Origin: Burkholderiaceae bacterium
Lineage (GTDB): Bacteria; Pseudomonadota; Gammaproteobacteria; Burkholderiales; Burkholderiaceae_C
Direction: 5' to 3'
NCBI GenBank assembly: GCA_017848435.1
Contig: JAFEHU010000021.1
Coordinates: 124,001-188,000 of the forward strand
DNA length: 64,000 nucleotides
Shown: positions 44,029 through 53,064 of the stretch, piece after piece
Layout of the letters: each line of letters starts with the position of its first letter
Position numbering within the stretch: the first letter of the stretch is position 1
Program-made: the position numbers and the translations under genes
The notes under the pieces: generated by a model
Database searches by the model: none
Told to the model about the DNA's origin: nothing
What the model saw: the letters and a program-made list of their open reading frames with translations, nothing else

Positions 44029-46443
44029 TTGGCCCGTCGCACAACGCCCCTTTCCCCGCGCTTCGTCCCTTCCCAGGCCCTTTGGGCCGGTTTGCTCGGT
44101 GCCACTTTGGCCGGCTTGGCGGCCTGCGGTGGCGGTGGCGGTGGCAACACCGTTGCCGACGCCAGTTCGCCCACCGAGACCGCCACGGCGTTGGCCGTGG
44201 ACAACGCCAGTGTGGATTACGCGGTGGCCGGGTTCCCGGCGCTGCCCGAAGACGTGGTTGTGACGCCCGCCTTCCACGCCGCCCCGGTGCTGTTGGCTCC
44301 GCCCGACGACGCCGACGTGGCGGACAGCAGCGCCTCGGCCCGCCGCACCATCCGCAAGCAGTCCATCCCGGTGGAATTGGCCGATGTGGATTCGCGAGAA
44401 CTCACTGTGGAGAAAATCCAGCAGGTCACCCGCGAGCGGCCCCAGGGCACCGGTGGCACGGCCTCGCCCCTGGCCACCACCACCGCCGTGGTGACCTACA
44501 CGCCGGCGCAGATCCGCGCGGCCTATGGGCTACCGGCCTTGCCCGCAGCGGGCACCGCGCTGACGGCCGACCAAGCGGCCCAACTGGGGGCTGGCCAGAC
44601 CATTTACATCGTCAACGCCAACCACAACCCGAATGTGGTCGCGGAGTTGACGGCCTTCAACCAGAAGTTCGGCCTGCCCGGCTGCACGGTACAAACCATC
44701 GCCACGGGCGCGGTCTTGCCGCTGGCCGCGGCACCCACCACCGGTTGTACGTTGTCGGTGGTTTACAGCACCACCGCTGGCGGTATGACCAGCACCGCGC
44801 CGGTCTTCGACGCTGGCTGGGCCACCGAAATCGCCCTGGATGTGCAGTGGGCCCACGCCACCGCGCCCATGGCGCGGTTGGTGTTGATCGAGGCGCCCGA
44901 CGCGTCGGTCAACAGCCTGTCGGCGGCGGTGCAGCTGGCCAACAGGATGGGCCCCGGGGTGGTGTCCATGAGCTTTGGCGCCACGGAAGGCAGCTGGACC
45001 ACGTCGTTTGAGACCACGTTTTCTGGCACCAACATGACCTACCTCGCCGCCACCGGCGACTCTGGCGCGGGCGTGTCCTGGCCGGCGGTGTCGCCCAAGG
45101 TGGTGGCGGTGAGCGGCACCTCGCTCACCTACAGTGGCAGCGGCGCGCGGTCTGAGACCGCCTGGAGCAACACCGGTGGTGGCACCAGCCAGTTCACCGC
45201 CGCACCGAGTTACCAGACCGGGTTGGTGCCCAGCCTGGTGCTGGCGCGCCGCACCGTGGCGGACGTGGCCTTCAACGCCGACCCCAACACCGGCCAGTTC
45301 GTCGCCGTGATCCCGCCAGGTGCCAGCACCCCGAACTGGATCAGCGCCGGCGGCACCAGCTTGTCCACCCCCCAGTGGGCGGGTCTGATGGCGGTGGCCA
45401 ATGCGCAGCGCCTGCGCGCGGCCAAGACGCTGCTGGGGCAGCCGCACACCGCCCTGTACGGTCAGGTTGGCGGTGTGCCGGGCAACTACGCGCTGGCGAT
45501 GAAGGACATCACCACCGGCACCAACGGCAGCTGTGTGGGCTGCACCGCGCAACTCGGTTACGACCCGGTCACCGGTTGGGGCACGCCCAACGTCGGTGGC
45601 TTGTTGAGCGCACTCACCGGGCTGGCCGCGCCGGTCGCTCCGCCTGCCGTGGGCTCGGGCGCCGTGGCGGGCAAGGTGGGCACACCCTTGGCGTTCAAGG
45701 TGGCGGTGACCTCGGTCAACCCGGTCACCTACACCCTGAGCGGCGCCCCCAGTGGCCTCACCATCAACACCACCGGCGACGTGGCCTGGCCCAGCCCGGT
45801 GGCGGGCACCTACGCGGTCACCGTGACGGCCAAAGACAGCAAAACCGGGTTGACCGGCCAGGGAGTCTACACCGTCACCATCGCCCCCGCGGTGGTGGCA
45901 CCGGTCGTGACCGGCACCACGGTCAACGGGACTGCGGGCACGGCGCTCAGCTTCCAGGTGACGGTGAGCGCACCCAACCCGGTGACCTACACCCTCACCG
46001 GCGCGCCCGCGGGCTTGACGGTGGCCAGCACCGGCCTGGTGTCGTGGGCAGCACCCGTGGCTGGCACGTATTCGGTGACGGTGACCACCAAGGACAGCAA
46101 AACCGGTTTGAGCGGGCAGGGCACCTACAAACTGGTGATCGCGACCAAGCCAGTGGCTTCGTTGACCCCAGTGGTCCAATCCACCAGCCTGACTGGCAAA
46201 GTGGGACAGCCTTTGAGCGGGAAAATCACCTTCACCAGCCCAGCCGGTTTGGGGTTGAACATCGCCATCACCGGGGTACCCGTGGGGATGGGGTTCACGC
46301 CGTTGGCGGTGACGGGGGGCGTGGCCCTGAACGTGGCCTGGCCCTCGCCCGTGCTGGGCAACTACACCCTGGCGGTGACGGCCACCGACTCGGCCGGCCG
46401 GTCCACCAAGTTGTCGGTGCCGGTGGCGGTGGCGGCCCGCTGA
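44029..46443 (+). CDS. S53 (sedolisin/pseudomonalisin-like) peptidase, lipoprotein with Ig-like repeats
   Basis: 804 aa from TTG 44029, which has GGAG 7 bases upstream; an in-frame GTG at 43978 falls in the terminator hairpin and is rejected. The lipobox LAAC is followed by a run of six Gly, so the protein is likely anchored at the cell surface or outer membrane. After a short pro-region comes the S53 domain. Catalytic residues: Glu 267 and Asp 271 (TEIALDVQWAHA), oxyanion Asp 344 (TGDSGAG), Ser 444 (GGTSLSTPQ); calcium-site segment YDPVTGWGTPNVGG. Three tandem Ig/cadherin-like units follow (about 545-620, 625-705, 715-804); the first two are near duplicates. Sedolisins work at acidic pH. Controlled by the upstream c-di-GMP riboswitch. 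Confidence 0.92.
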   Translation: MARRTTPLSPRFVPSQALWAGLLGATLAGLAACGGGGGGNTVADASSPTETATALAVDNASVDYAVAGFPALPEDVVVTPAFHAAPVLLAPPDDADVADSSASARRTIRKQSIPVELADVDSRELTVEKIQQVTRERPQGTGGTASPLATTTAVVTYTPAQIRAAYGLPALPAAGTALTADQAAQLGAGQTIYIVNANHNPNVVAELTAFNQKFGLPGCTVQTIATGAVLPLAAAPTTGCTLSVVYSTTAGGMTSTAPVFDAGWATEIALDVQWAHATAPMARLVLIEAPDASVNSLSAAVQLANRMGPGVVSMSFGATEGSWTTSFETTFSGTNMTYLAATGDSGAGVSWPAVSPKVVAVSGTSLTYSGSGARSETAWSNTGGGTSQFTAAPSYQTGLVPSLVLARRTVADVAFNADPNTGQFVAVIPPGASTPNWISAGGTSLSTPQWAGLMAVANAQRLRAAKTLLGQPHTALYGQVGGVPGNYALAMKDITTGTNGSCVGCTAQLGYDPVTGWGTPNVGGLLSALTGLAAPVAPPAVGSGAVAGKVGTPLAFKVAVTSVNPVTYTLSGAPSGLTINTTGDVAWPSPVAGTYAVTVTAKDSKTGLTGQGVYTVTIAPAVVAPVVTGTTVNGTAGTALSFQVTVSAPNPVTYTLTGAPAGLTVASTGLVSWAAPVAGTYSVTVTTKDSKTGLSGQGTYKLVIATKPVASLTPVVQSTSLTGKVGQPLSGKITFTSPAGLGLNIAITGVPVGMGFTPLAVTGGVALNVAWPSPVLGNYTLAVTATDSAGRSTKLSVPVAVAAR

Positions 46444-46449
46444 AGATGC

Positions 46450-47349
46450 TCAGGCCATGCCGTTGCGCCGCGCCAGTTCGGCGAACAGGCCGGCGTGGTC
46501 CAGGTCGGCAAAGCCGTGGGCAATGCCGTCGCCATAGAGTTGGGCAAAGAGCTGGGTGATGGGCGCGTCAAAGCCCAGCTCTGACGCGGTGCCAAGCGCG
46601 TTGTTCAGGTCTTTGAGCTGTACCGTCATGCGGGCACGGGCGGCAAAGTCGCGGTCCACCATGCGCTGGCCGTGTACCTGCAGAATGCGGCTGTCGGCAA
46701 AACCACCGGTGATCGCGTCTTTCACCCGGGCCATGTCGGCCCCGCCTTTCTCGCACAGCAGCAGCGCCTCGGCCACCGCGCCGATGGTGATGCCCACGAT
46801 CATCTGGTTGGCGAGCTTGGCCAACTGCCCGGTGCCATGCGGCCCCACGTGGGTGGCGCGGCCGAGCGCGGCAAAGACTGGCAGCGCCCGTGCGAAGTCA
46901 GCCGCCTCACCGCCCGCCATGATGGCCAGCGTGCCCGCCTCGGCGCCCACGGTGCCGCCCGACACCGGCGCGTCCAGATGCGCCACACCCAACGAGCGCA
47001 ACCGTGCCGCGTGGTCGCGTGCCTCGGCGGGGCGGATGGACGCCATGTCCACCACCAGCGTGCCGGGCCGGCAGGCGGCGGCTGTGCCCTGGTTGAACAG
47101 CACGTCTTCCACCACCGCGCCGTTTTCCAGCAGGCTGACCACGATGTCGGCCGCACCCGCAGCACTGGCCGCACTGGCGTGCACCGTGGCACCAAAGGCG
47201 GCGACTCGTTCGGCCTTGTCGCGCGTGCGGTTCCAGACCTGCACCGCATGCCCGGCTTCGCACAGGCGACGCGCCATGGGCAGGCCCATGAAGCCAATGC
47301 CCAGAACGGCCACACGCAATGGGGCGGCGGTGGGTGGGTTAGATGCCAT
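46450..47349 (-). CDS. 3-hydroxyisobutyrate dehydrogenase-family NAD(P) oxidoreductase
   Basis: 299-aa beta-hydroxyacid dehydrogenase. Rossmann motif VAVLGIGFMGLPMARRL at residues 13-29, substrate loop DAPVSGGTVGAEAGTLAIM and catalytic Lys in GQLAKLANQMIVG. Likely substrates are short beta-hydroxyacids such as tartronate semialdehyde or 3-hydroxyisobutyrate; related glyoxylate or succinic semialdehyde reductases cannot be excluded. Monocistronic; upstream of its start lies repeat copy 4. Confidence 0.9.
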   Translation of the reverse strand: MASNPPTAAPLRVAVLGIGFMGLPMARRLCEAGHAVQVWNRTRDKAERVAAFGATVHASAASAAGAADIVVSLLENGAVVEDVLFNQGTAAACRPGTLVVDMASIRPAEARDHAARLRSLGVAHLDAPVSGGTVGAEAGTLAIMAGGEAADFARALPVFAALGRATHVGPHGTGQLAKLANQMIVGITIGAVAEALLLCEKGGADMARVKDAITGGFADSRILQVHGQRMVDRDFAARARMTVQLKDLNNALGTASELGFDAPITQLFAQLYGDGIAHGFADLDHAGLFAELARRNGMA

Positions 47350-47362
47350 GAATACTCCTGAA

Positions 47363-47420
47363 TTGATAGCAGAACTGCGAGGTTTTACTGAGGCTGGCGG
47401 CCAAAATCATCTGAAAACCA
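47363..47420 (+). repeat. Dispersed repeat, copy 4 (intergenic)
   Basis: GATAGCAGAACTGCGAGG, then TTTTACTGAGGCTGGCGGCC and AAAATCATCTGAAAACC. Shares the exact 15-mer GGTTTTACTGAGGCT with copy 1. Lies between the starts of the dehydrogenase and hydrolase genes. Confidence 0.75.
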
Positions 47421-47509
47421 GGGCCTCAGGCCCTGTGGAGGGCGCTTTGACGGCCTGGCGGCCTCACAGGCTCCATGGTATGTTGCCGCCACAACTCCAC
47501 CACACACGC

Positions 47510-48370
47510 ATGACGCAATCCAACGGCGCCTGGCTCGACCGGATGTACAACAACCGCGTGCGGGTGCCGGAACATGCCGCGCATTTCGCCGCCTGGGCGC
47601 GCGATTCGGCCGTGGCCCGCCAGCAGCAGCTTTGCGAGTTGGACCTGCCCTACGGCAACGGCCCGAACGAAACGCTCGACATCTTCCCCGCCTCGCGGCC
47701 TGAAGCCCCTGTGCTGGTCTTCATCCACGGCGGCTGGTGGCGTTCGCTCGACAAGGCCGACCATTCTTTCATCGCCCCCGCGTTCACCCAGGCCGGTGCA
47801 TGCGTGGTGCTGCCCAACTACGCGCTGTGCCCTGCGGTGACGGTGCCCGACATCACCCTGCAAATGGTGCGCGCACTGGCTTGGACCTGGCGCCACGTGG
47901 CGCAGCACGGTGGCGACCCGAAACGCATCACGGTGGTGGGCCATTCCGCTGGCGGCCACCTGGCCACCATGCTGCTGGCCTGTGCCTGGCCCGCCGTCGC
48001 ACCCGACCTGCCCAAGCGCGTGGTGAAAAACGCGCTCAGTATTTCGGGCCTCTACGACCTCGACGTGGTGCGCCGGATCCCCTTCCTGAAAGCCGATTTG
48101 CGCCTGACGCCCGCCCAGGTGAAAAAGGCCAGCCCGGCCTGGCTGCCCCGGCCCGCACACGGGCAACTGGCCACCGTGGTGGGCGCCGACGAAAGCGCCG
48201 AGTTCATCCGCCACAACGGCCTGATGCGCGCCGCCTGGGGCGCACGGCGTGTGCCCGTGTGCGAAGCGCTGCCGGGGTTGAACCACTTCAGCGTGGTGGC
48301 GGCGCTGGCCCAGCCCACACACCGCCTGCATGCGCTGGCGCTGTCTTTGCTGGCCGAGACAGCCGCGTAG
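47510..48370 (+). CDS. Alpha/beta hydrolase, arylformamidase/esterase-like
   Basis: 286 aa. Oxyanion-hole motif FIHGGWWRSLDK, nucleophile elbow VGHSAGGHLA, acid near VVGADESAEF and His in LNHFSVV. The N-terminal LDRMYNNRVRVPEHAAHFAAW is typical of the kynurenine formamidase-like branch found beside amino-acid degradation genes. No kynurenine pathway gene is near, so the substrate is open. Start ATG 47510 gives the family N-terminus; the same frame is open far upstream through repeat copy 4 but is not coding. Confidence 0.88.
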   Translation: MTQSNGAWLDRMYNNRVRVPEHAAHFAAWARDSAVARQQQLCELDLPYGNGPNETLDIFPASRPEAPVLVFIHGGWWRSLDKADHSFIAPAFTQAGACVVLPNYALCPAVTVPDITLQMVRALAWTWRHVAQHGGDPKRITVVGHSAGGHLATMLLACAWPAVAPDLPKRVVKNALSISGLYDLDVVRRIPFLKADLRLTPAQVKKASPAWLPRPAHGQLATVVGADESAEFIRHNGLMRAAWGARRVPVCEALPGLNHFSVVAALAQPTHRLHALALSLLAETAA

Positions 48371-48372
48371 CC

Positions 48373-48390
48373 TTTACGCTTTTTTTATGC
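48373..48390 (+). promoter_or_regulatory. KdpE-binding-site-like sequence
   Basis: TTTACGCTTTTTTTATGC, from memory very close to the KdpE site upstream of E. coli kdpF (TTTATACTTTTTTTACAC): same length, same T7 centre, differing at four positions. Lies 79 bases before the first small frame of the kdp operon. Confidence 0.6.
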
Positions 48391-48468
48391 GCAGCCAGCG
48401 TGTCTTGTCCCCGTTTTTAGGCGCTTGAAACCAGACTTCCCTCACCGCATTGGTGGAGGGAATCTGAC

Positions 48469-48573
48469 ATGGACTTGGTTTATTTGGCTGGCATTGCGCT
48501 CCTGTGGGGCGTGACGGTGTTGCTGGTGTTGGGGTTCGAGAAACTCGCGCCCGCACAAGGGGGCCGGCCATGA
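48469..48573 (+). CDS. 34-aa single-helix membrane mini-protein leading the kdp operon
   Basis: MDLVYLAGIALLWGVTVLLV followed by [14 protein letters not shown]. One hydrophobic helix with a short polar tail; GGAGGGAA stands 9 bases upstream of the ATG, a strong ribosome-binding site. The stop overlaps the kdpF start (ATGA). Not KdpF itself, whose sequence follows, but of similar design. It could be a second small Kdp subunit or a regulator. Not a shadow: it has its own ribosome-binding site, uses coding-like codons and is coupled to kdpF. Confidence 0.7.
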   Translation: MDLVYLAGIALLWGVTVLLVLGFEKLAPAQGGRP

Positions 48574-48668
48574 TCCGGCTTGAGGTGCTGTACGGCTTTG
48601 GCGGGTTGTGTGCGCTGCTGTTGCTGGCCTACCTGGTCTATGCGCTGGTCTGCGCGGAGGAGTTTTGA
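48570..48668 (+). CDS. kdpF: Potassium-transporting ATPase small subunit KdpF
   Basis: 32 aa, [20 protein letters not shown] then [12 protein letters not shown]. The YLxYALxxxEEF ending is characteristic of KdpF, a single-span peptide that stabilises KdpABC. Overlaps the preceding mini-protein by ATGA and kdpA by one base (TGATG). Confidence 0.88.
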   Translation: MIRLEVLYGFGGLCALLLLAYLVYALVCAEEF

Positions 48669-50380
48669 TGACTTCCTCTGCCTGGGGCCTGTTGGCCCTC
48701 TACCTGGGTGTTTTGTTGGCCGCCGCGTGGCCGCTCGGCATCTGGCTGGCCCGATTGAGCTCGGGTGAATTGCCAGGCTGGATGCGCCGAACCGAAGCGC
48801 CTCTGTACCGGCTGGCCGGCACCTCGCCAGACCAGCCCATGCACTGGAAAGAGTACACGCTGGCACTGCTGGCGTTCAGTGTGTTGGGTGTGTTGGTGGT
48901 GTATATGCTGCAGCGCCTGCAGGTGTGGCTGCCACTCAACCCGCAAGGCCTGGCGGCCACCAGCGCCGACTCGGCTTTCAACACCGCCATCAGCTTCGTC
49001 TCCAACACCAACTGGCAAGGCTATGCGGGCGAGTCCACCATGGCTTACCTCACGCAGATGCTGGCGCTGGCAGTGCAGAACTTCCTGTCGGCGGCCACCG
49101 GCATTGCGGTGGTGTTTGCGCTGATCCGCGGCTTTGCGGCGCGCTCCACCCGCACGATCGGCAACTTCTGGGTGGACGTCACGCGCATCACCCTGTGGCT
49201 GCTGTTGCCGCTGTCGTTGGTGATGGCGTTGTTTCTGGCGGGGCAGGGCGTGGTCCAGAACTTTGACGCGTACAAGGACGTTGCCACGCTGGAAGGCAGC
49301 AGCCAGACGCTGGCCATGGGCCCAGTGGCGTCGCAAGAGGCCATCAAGATGATCGGCACCAACGGCGGCGGCTTCTTCAATGCCAACTCGGCCCACCCCT
49401 ACGAGAACCCCAACGCGCTGACCAACTTCGCCCAAATGTTGGCGATCTTTCTGATTCCCGCCGCGCTGTGTTTTGCCTTCGGCCGGGGTGTGGGCGATGC
49501 ACGCCAGGGCTGGGCGGTGTTGGCCGCGATGACGGTGCTCTTTGTTTTGGCGGTGGTGGCCATCGTTCCGGCAGAGCAGGCTGGCAACCCGCTGTGGCCC
49601 CCCCTGGGCGTAGACCAGATGGCCAGCGCATCCCAGGCTGGCGGCAACATGGAAGGCAAGGAGGTGCGCTTTGGCATTGCTGCTTCCAGCCTGTTTGCGG
49701 TGATTACAACCGCCGCGTCGTGTGGTGCGGTGAACGCGATGCACGACTCGTTCACGCCGCTGGGTGGCCTGGTGCCGCTGGTGCTGATGCAACTCGGCGA
49801 GGTGGTGTTTGGCGGCGTGGGCAGCGGCCTCTACGGCATGCTGGTGTTCGCCATCCTGGCGGTGTTCATGGCCGGGCTGATGATTGGCCGCACGCCCGAA
49901 TACCTGGGCAAAAAAATCGAGGCTCATGAGATGAAGCTGGCCTCCATCGTCATTCTGGTCACGCCGATCGTGGTGCTGGCGGGCACGGCGGTGGCGGTGC
50001 TGGCGGGTGCGGGCAAGGCCGGCATAACCAACCCGGGGGCGCACGGTTTCTCGGAGATTCTGTACGCGCTGAGTTCGGCCGGCAACAACAACGGCAGCGC
50101 CTTTGCCGGCCTGTCGGCCAACACGCCGTTCTACAACGCGCTGCTGGGCGTGGCCATGTGGCTGGGCCGCTTCGGCGTGATCGTGCCGGTGCTGGCGATG
50201 GCCGGCGCGCTGGCCGCCAAAAAACGCCTGCCAGTCACCGCCGGCACCATGCCGACCCACGGCCCGCTGTTTGTGGTGCTGTTGATGGGCACGGTGCTGC
50301 TGGTGGGCCTGCTGAACTACGTGCCGGCGCTGGCGCTGGGCCCGGTGGTGGAGCACCTGATGCTGTGGCCCGGCCAATGA
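48668..50380 (+). CDS. kdpA: Potassium-transporting ATPase subunit A
   Basis: 570-aa channel-like K+-binding subunit of the KdpFABC pump. Ten or so membrane helices. Pore-loop segments resembling K+ channel filters: [51 protein letters not shown] and [12 protein letters not shown]. Full family length. Start ATG 48668 overlaps the kdpF stop. Confidence 0.98.
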   Translation: MTSSAWGLLALYLGVLLAAAWPLGIWLARLSSGELPGWMRRTEAPLYRLAGTSPDQPMHWKEYTLALLAFSVLGVLVVYMLQRLQVWLPLNPQGLAATSADSAFNTAISFVSNTNWQGYAGESTMAYLTQMLALAVQNFLSAATGIAVVFALIRGFAARSTRTIGNFWVDVTRITLWLLLPLSLVMALFLAGQGVVQNFDAYKDVATLEGSSQTLAMGPVASQEAIKMIGTNGGGFFNANSAHPYENPNALTNFAQMLAIFLIPAALCFAFGRGVGDARQGWAVLAAMTVLFVLAVVAIVPAEQAGNPLWPPLGVDQMASASQAGGNMEGKEVRFGIAASSLFAVITTAASCGAVNAMHDSFTPLGGLVPLVLMQLGEVVFGGVGSGLYGMLVFAILAVFMAGLMIGRTPEYLGKKIEAHEMKLASIVILVTPIVVLAGTAVAVLAGAGKAGITNPGAHGFSEILYALSSAGNNNGSAFAGLSANTPFYNALLGVAMWLGRFGVIVPVLAMAGALAAKKRLPVTAGTMPTHGPLFVVLLMGTVLLVGLLNYVPALALGPVVEHLMLWPGQ

Positions 50381-50394
50381 GCAAAGAGAACAAC

Positions 50395-52473
50395 ATGAAC
50401 AATTCAAAAAAACTCGCGCTGATGGATTCGGCCCTGGTCAAGCCCGCGTTCACCAGCGCTTTTGCCAAGCTCAACCCGCGTGTGCAATTGCGCAACCCGG
50501 TGATGTTTGTGGTCTACATCGGCAGCATCGCCACCACGCTGATGGCGGTGTCGGCGCTGCAAGAGCCCGGCGCCGGGTTCACCGCCGCCATCGCCGCATG
50601 GCTGTGGTTCACCGTGCTGTTTGCGAATTTCGCCGAAGCGCTGGCCGAGGGGCGCAGCAAGGCGCAGGCGGCATCGCTGCGGGGATTGAAGAAGAGCACC
50701 TGGGCGAAGAAATACGCCGCTTCGGTGGGCGGCAGCTTCCATGGCAGCACTTGGTTGCCCGAGCAGGCAGAAAATCTGCGCAAGGGCGACGTGGCGCTGG
50801 TAGAGGCAGGCGACATGGTGCCGCTCGACGGCGAGGTGATTGAGGGCGTGGCTTCGGTGGACGAGAGCGCCATCACCGGCGAGTCGGCCCCGGTGGTGCG
50901 CGAGTCGGGTGGTGATTTTTCGTCGGTCACTGGCGGCACCCGTGTTCTGTCCGACTGGCTGGTGGTGCGCATCGGTGTCAACCCTGGCGAGTCATTTCTC
51001 GACCGCATGATCGGCATGGTCGAAGGCGCCAAGCGCCAGAAGACGCCGAACGAAATTGCGCTGACCATTCTGCTGGTGGCGTTGACCATCGTGTTCCTGG
51101 TCGTCACTGTGACGCTGTTGCCGTTCTCCATCTTCAGTGTGGAAGCCACGCAGGCCGGCACGGTGGTCAGCCTCACCGCGCTGGTGGCTTTGTTGGTCTG
51201 CCTGATCCCCACCACCATTGGCGGCCTGATGTCGGCGGTGGGCGTGGCCGGCATGAGCCGCATGATGCAGGCCAACGTGGTCGCCACCTCGGGCCGTGCG
51301 GTGGAAGCCGCGGGCGACGTGGACGTGCTGCTGCTCGACAAGACTGGCACCATCACCCACGGCAACCGCCAGGCGGCGGCCTTTTTCCCGGCACCAGGCA
51401 CCACCCCGGCCGCACTGGGTGCCTGCGCGATGCAGGCCTCGCTGGCCGATGAGACACCCGAGGGCCGCAGCATCGTCACGCTGGCGCAGAAGTTGGGTTT
51501 TGCACAGCCCATGATCGGTGACACCACCGAAGTGCCATTCACCGCACAAACACGCATGAGCGGCATCGATGCCAAGCAGCCCGAGGGCGCAGTGCGTGCC
51601 CTGCGAAAAGGCGCGGTGGATGCGATTCGCCAGTACGTTGAGGCACAAGGTGGCCGCTTGCCTGCTGAAGTGCTGCGTGCCGCTGACGAGGTCTCACGCC
51701 GGGGCAGCACGCCGCTGGCAGTCGCCGATGGCAGCACGGTTGTGGGCATTGTTGAATTGAAAGATATCGTCAAGTCCGGTATCAAGGAGCGTTTTGCCGA
51801 GCTGCGTCAGATGGGCATCAAGACGGTGATGGTCACCGGTGACAACAAGCTCACTGCCGCGGCCATCGCGGCCGAGGCCGGGGTGGACGACTTTCTGGCC
51901 GAGGCCACGCCGGAAGACAAACTCAAGTTGATTCGCAGTTACCAGGCTGAAGGCCGCTTGGTCGCCATGACCGGCGACGGCACCAACGACGCCCCCGCGC
52001 TGGCGCAGGCCGACGTGGCGGTGGCCATGAACAGCGGCACCCAGGCTGCCAAAGAGGCCGGCAACATGGTGGACCTTGACTCGAACCCGACCAAGCTGCT
52101 GGAGATTGTCGAGACCGGGAAGGCCCTGCTGATGACACGCGGCGCGCTGACCACCTTCTCGATTGCCAACGACGTGGCCAAGTACTTCGCCATCATCCCG
52201 GCGATCTTTGTCACCACCTACCCGCAGCTCGGCGCGCTCAACGTGATGGCGCTCGCCAGCCCGTCGTCGGCCATTTTGTCGGCGGTGGTCTTCAACGCGC
52301 TGGTCATCGTCGTGCTGATTCCGCTCGCGCTCAAGGGGGTGGCATACCGCGCCGTTGGCGCCGCTGCATTGCTCCGCCGCAACCTGTTGGTCTACGGCCT
52401 GGGCGGCCTGGTCGTTCCCTTCATCGGTATCAAGGTGATCGACCTGCTGCTGGTGGCCGTGCACCTCGTTTAA
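50395..52473 (+). CDS. kdpB: Potassium-transporting ATPase subunit B (P-type ATPase)
   Basis: 692 aa if started at ATG 50395 (AAAGAG upstream); ATG 50377, in an ATGA overlap with kdpA, is an alternative adding six residues. Phosphorylation site Asp about 315 in [13 protein letters not shown], actuator motif ITGESAP, nucleotide-site KGAVDAI, hinge VTGDN and [22 protein letters not shown]. Energises K+ uptake through KdpA at low external K+. Confidence 0.98.
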   Translation: MNNSKKLALMDSALVKPAFTSAFAKLNPRVQLRNPVMFVVYIGSIATTLMAVSALQEPGAGFTAAIAAWLWFTVLFANFAEALAEGRSKAQAASLRGLKKSTWAKKYAASVGGSFHGSTWLPEQAENLRKGDVALVEAGDMVPLDGEVIEGVASVDESAITGESAPVVRESGGDFSSVTGGTRVLSDWLVVRIGVNPGESFLDRMIGMVEGAKRQKTPNEIALTILLVALTIVFLVVTVTLLPFSIFSVEATQAGTVVSLTALVALLVCLIPTTIGGLMSAVGVAGMSRMMQANVVATSGRAVEAAGDVDVLLLDKTGTITHGNRQAAAFFPAPGTTPAALGACAMQASLADETPEGRSIVTLAQKLGFAQPMIGDTTEVPFTAQTRMSGIDAKQPEGAVRALRKGAVDAIRQYVEAQGGRLPAEVLRAADEVSRRGSTPLAVADGSTVVGIVELKDIVKSGIKERFAELRQMGIKTVMVTGDNKLTAAAIAAEAGVDDFLAEATPEDKLKLIRSYQAEGRLVAMTGDGTNDAPALAQADVAVAMNSGTQAAKEAGNMVDLDSNPTKLLEIVETGKALLMTRGALTTFSIANDVAKYFAIIPAIFVTTYPQLGALNVMALASPSSAILSAVVFNALVIVVLIPLALKGVAYRAVGAAALLRRNLLVYGLGGLVVPFIGIKVIDLLLVAVHLV

Positions 52474-52482
52474 GGAAAAAAC

Positions 52483-53055
52483 ATGAACACCTTTTTTCGC
52501 CCTGCACTGGTGCTTTTCTTCGTGCTGAGTCTGGCCACCGGCGTGGCCTACCCGCTGCTGGTGACAGGTGCCGCACAGGCGCTGTTCCCGGCGCAGGCGG
52601 CGGGCAGTCTGGTGCTGCGTGGCGGCAAACCGGTGGGCTCGGAACTGATTGGTCAGAACTTTTCAGAGCCAACGTATTTTTGGGGCCGCCCCTCGGCCAC
52701 TGCCCCCATGCCCTACAACGCCAGCGCATCGGGTGGCGCCAACCTGGGGCCGCTGAACCCGGCGCTGACAGAGGCCGTGAAGGCCCGCATTGCCGCGCTG
52801 CGCCGGGCCGACCCCGGCAACACCGCGCCGGTGCCGGTGGACCTCGTCACCGCCTCCGCCAGTGGGCTGGACCCGCACATCAGCCTGGCCGCTGCCAATT
52901 ACCAGGTGGCCCGCGTGGCCCGTGCGCGTGGCCTCTCCGCCGAACAAGTGCAGGCCTTGGTTGGGCAGCAGACCGAGCCGCCGTGGCTGGGAGTTTTGGG
53001 TGAGGCGCGCGTGAATGTGCTGGCACTGAACCTGGCGCTGGACGCGATCAAGTAA
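52483..53055 (+). CDS. kdpC: Potassium-transporting ATPase subunit C
   Basis: 190 aa with one N-terminal helix (residues 5-28) and a periplasmic domain. [20 protein letters not shown] and ASGSGxx-type [10 protein letters not shown] blocks are KdpC signatures; the C-terminal [16 protein letters not shown] is conserved. Nine bases after kdpB. Confidence 0.97.
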   Translation: MNTFFRPALVLFFVLSLATGVAYPLLVTGAAQALFPAQAAGSLVLRGGKPVGSELIGQNFSEPTYFWGRPSATAPMPYNASASGGANLGPLNPALTEAVKARIAALRRADPGNTAPVPVDLVTASASGLDPHISLAAANYQVARVARARGLSAEQVQALVGQQTEPPWLGVLGEARVNVLALNLALDAIK

Positions 53056-53064
53056 CCTTGCCCC

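Noticed and set aside
50404..50410. A7 run near the kdpB start as a slippage site
   Set aside because: It is only seven long, lies at the extreme N-terminus and no alternative product makes sense.
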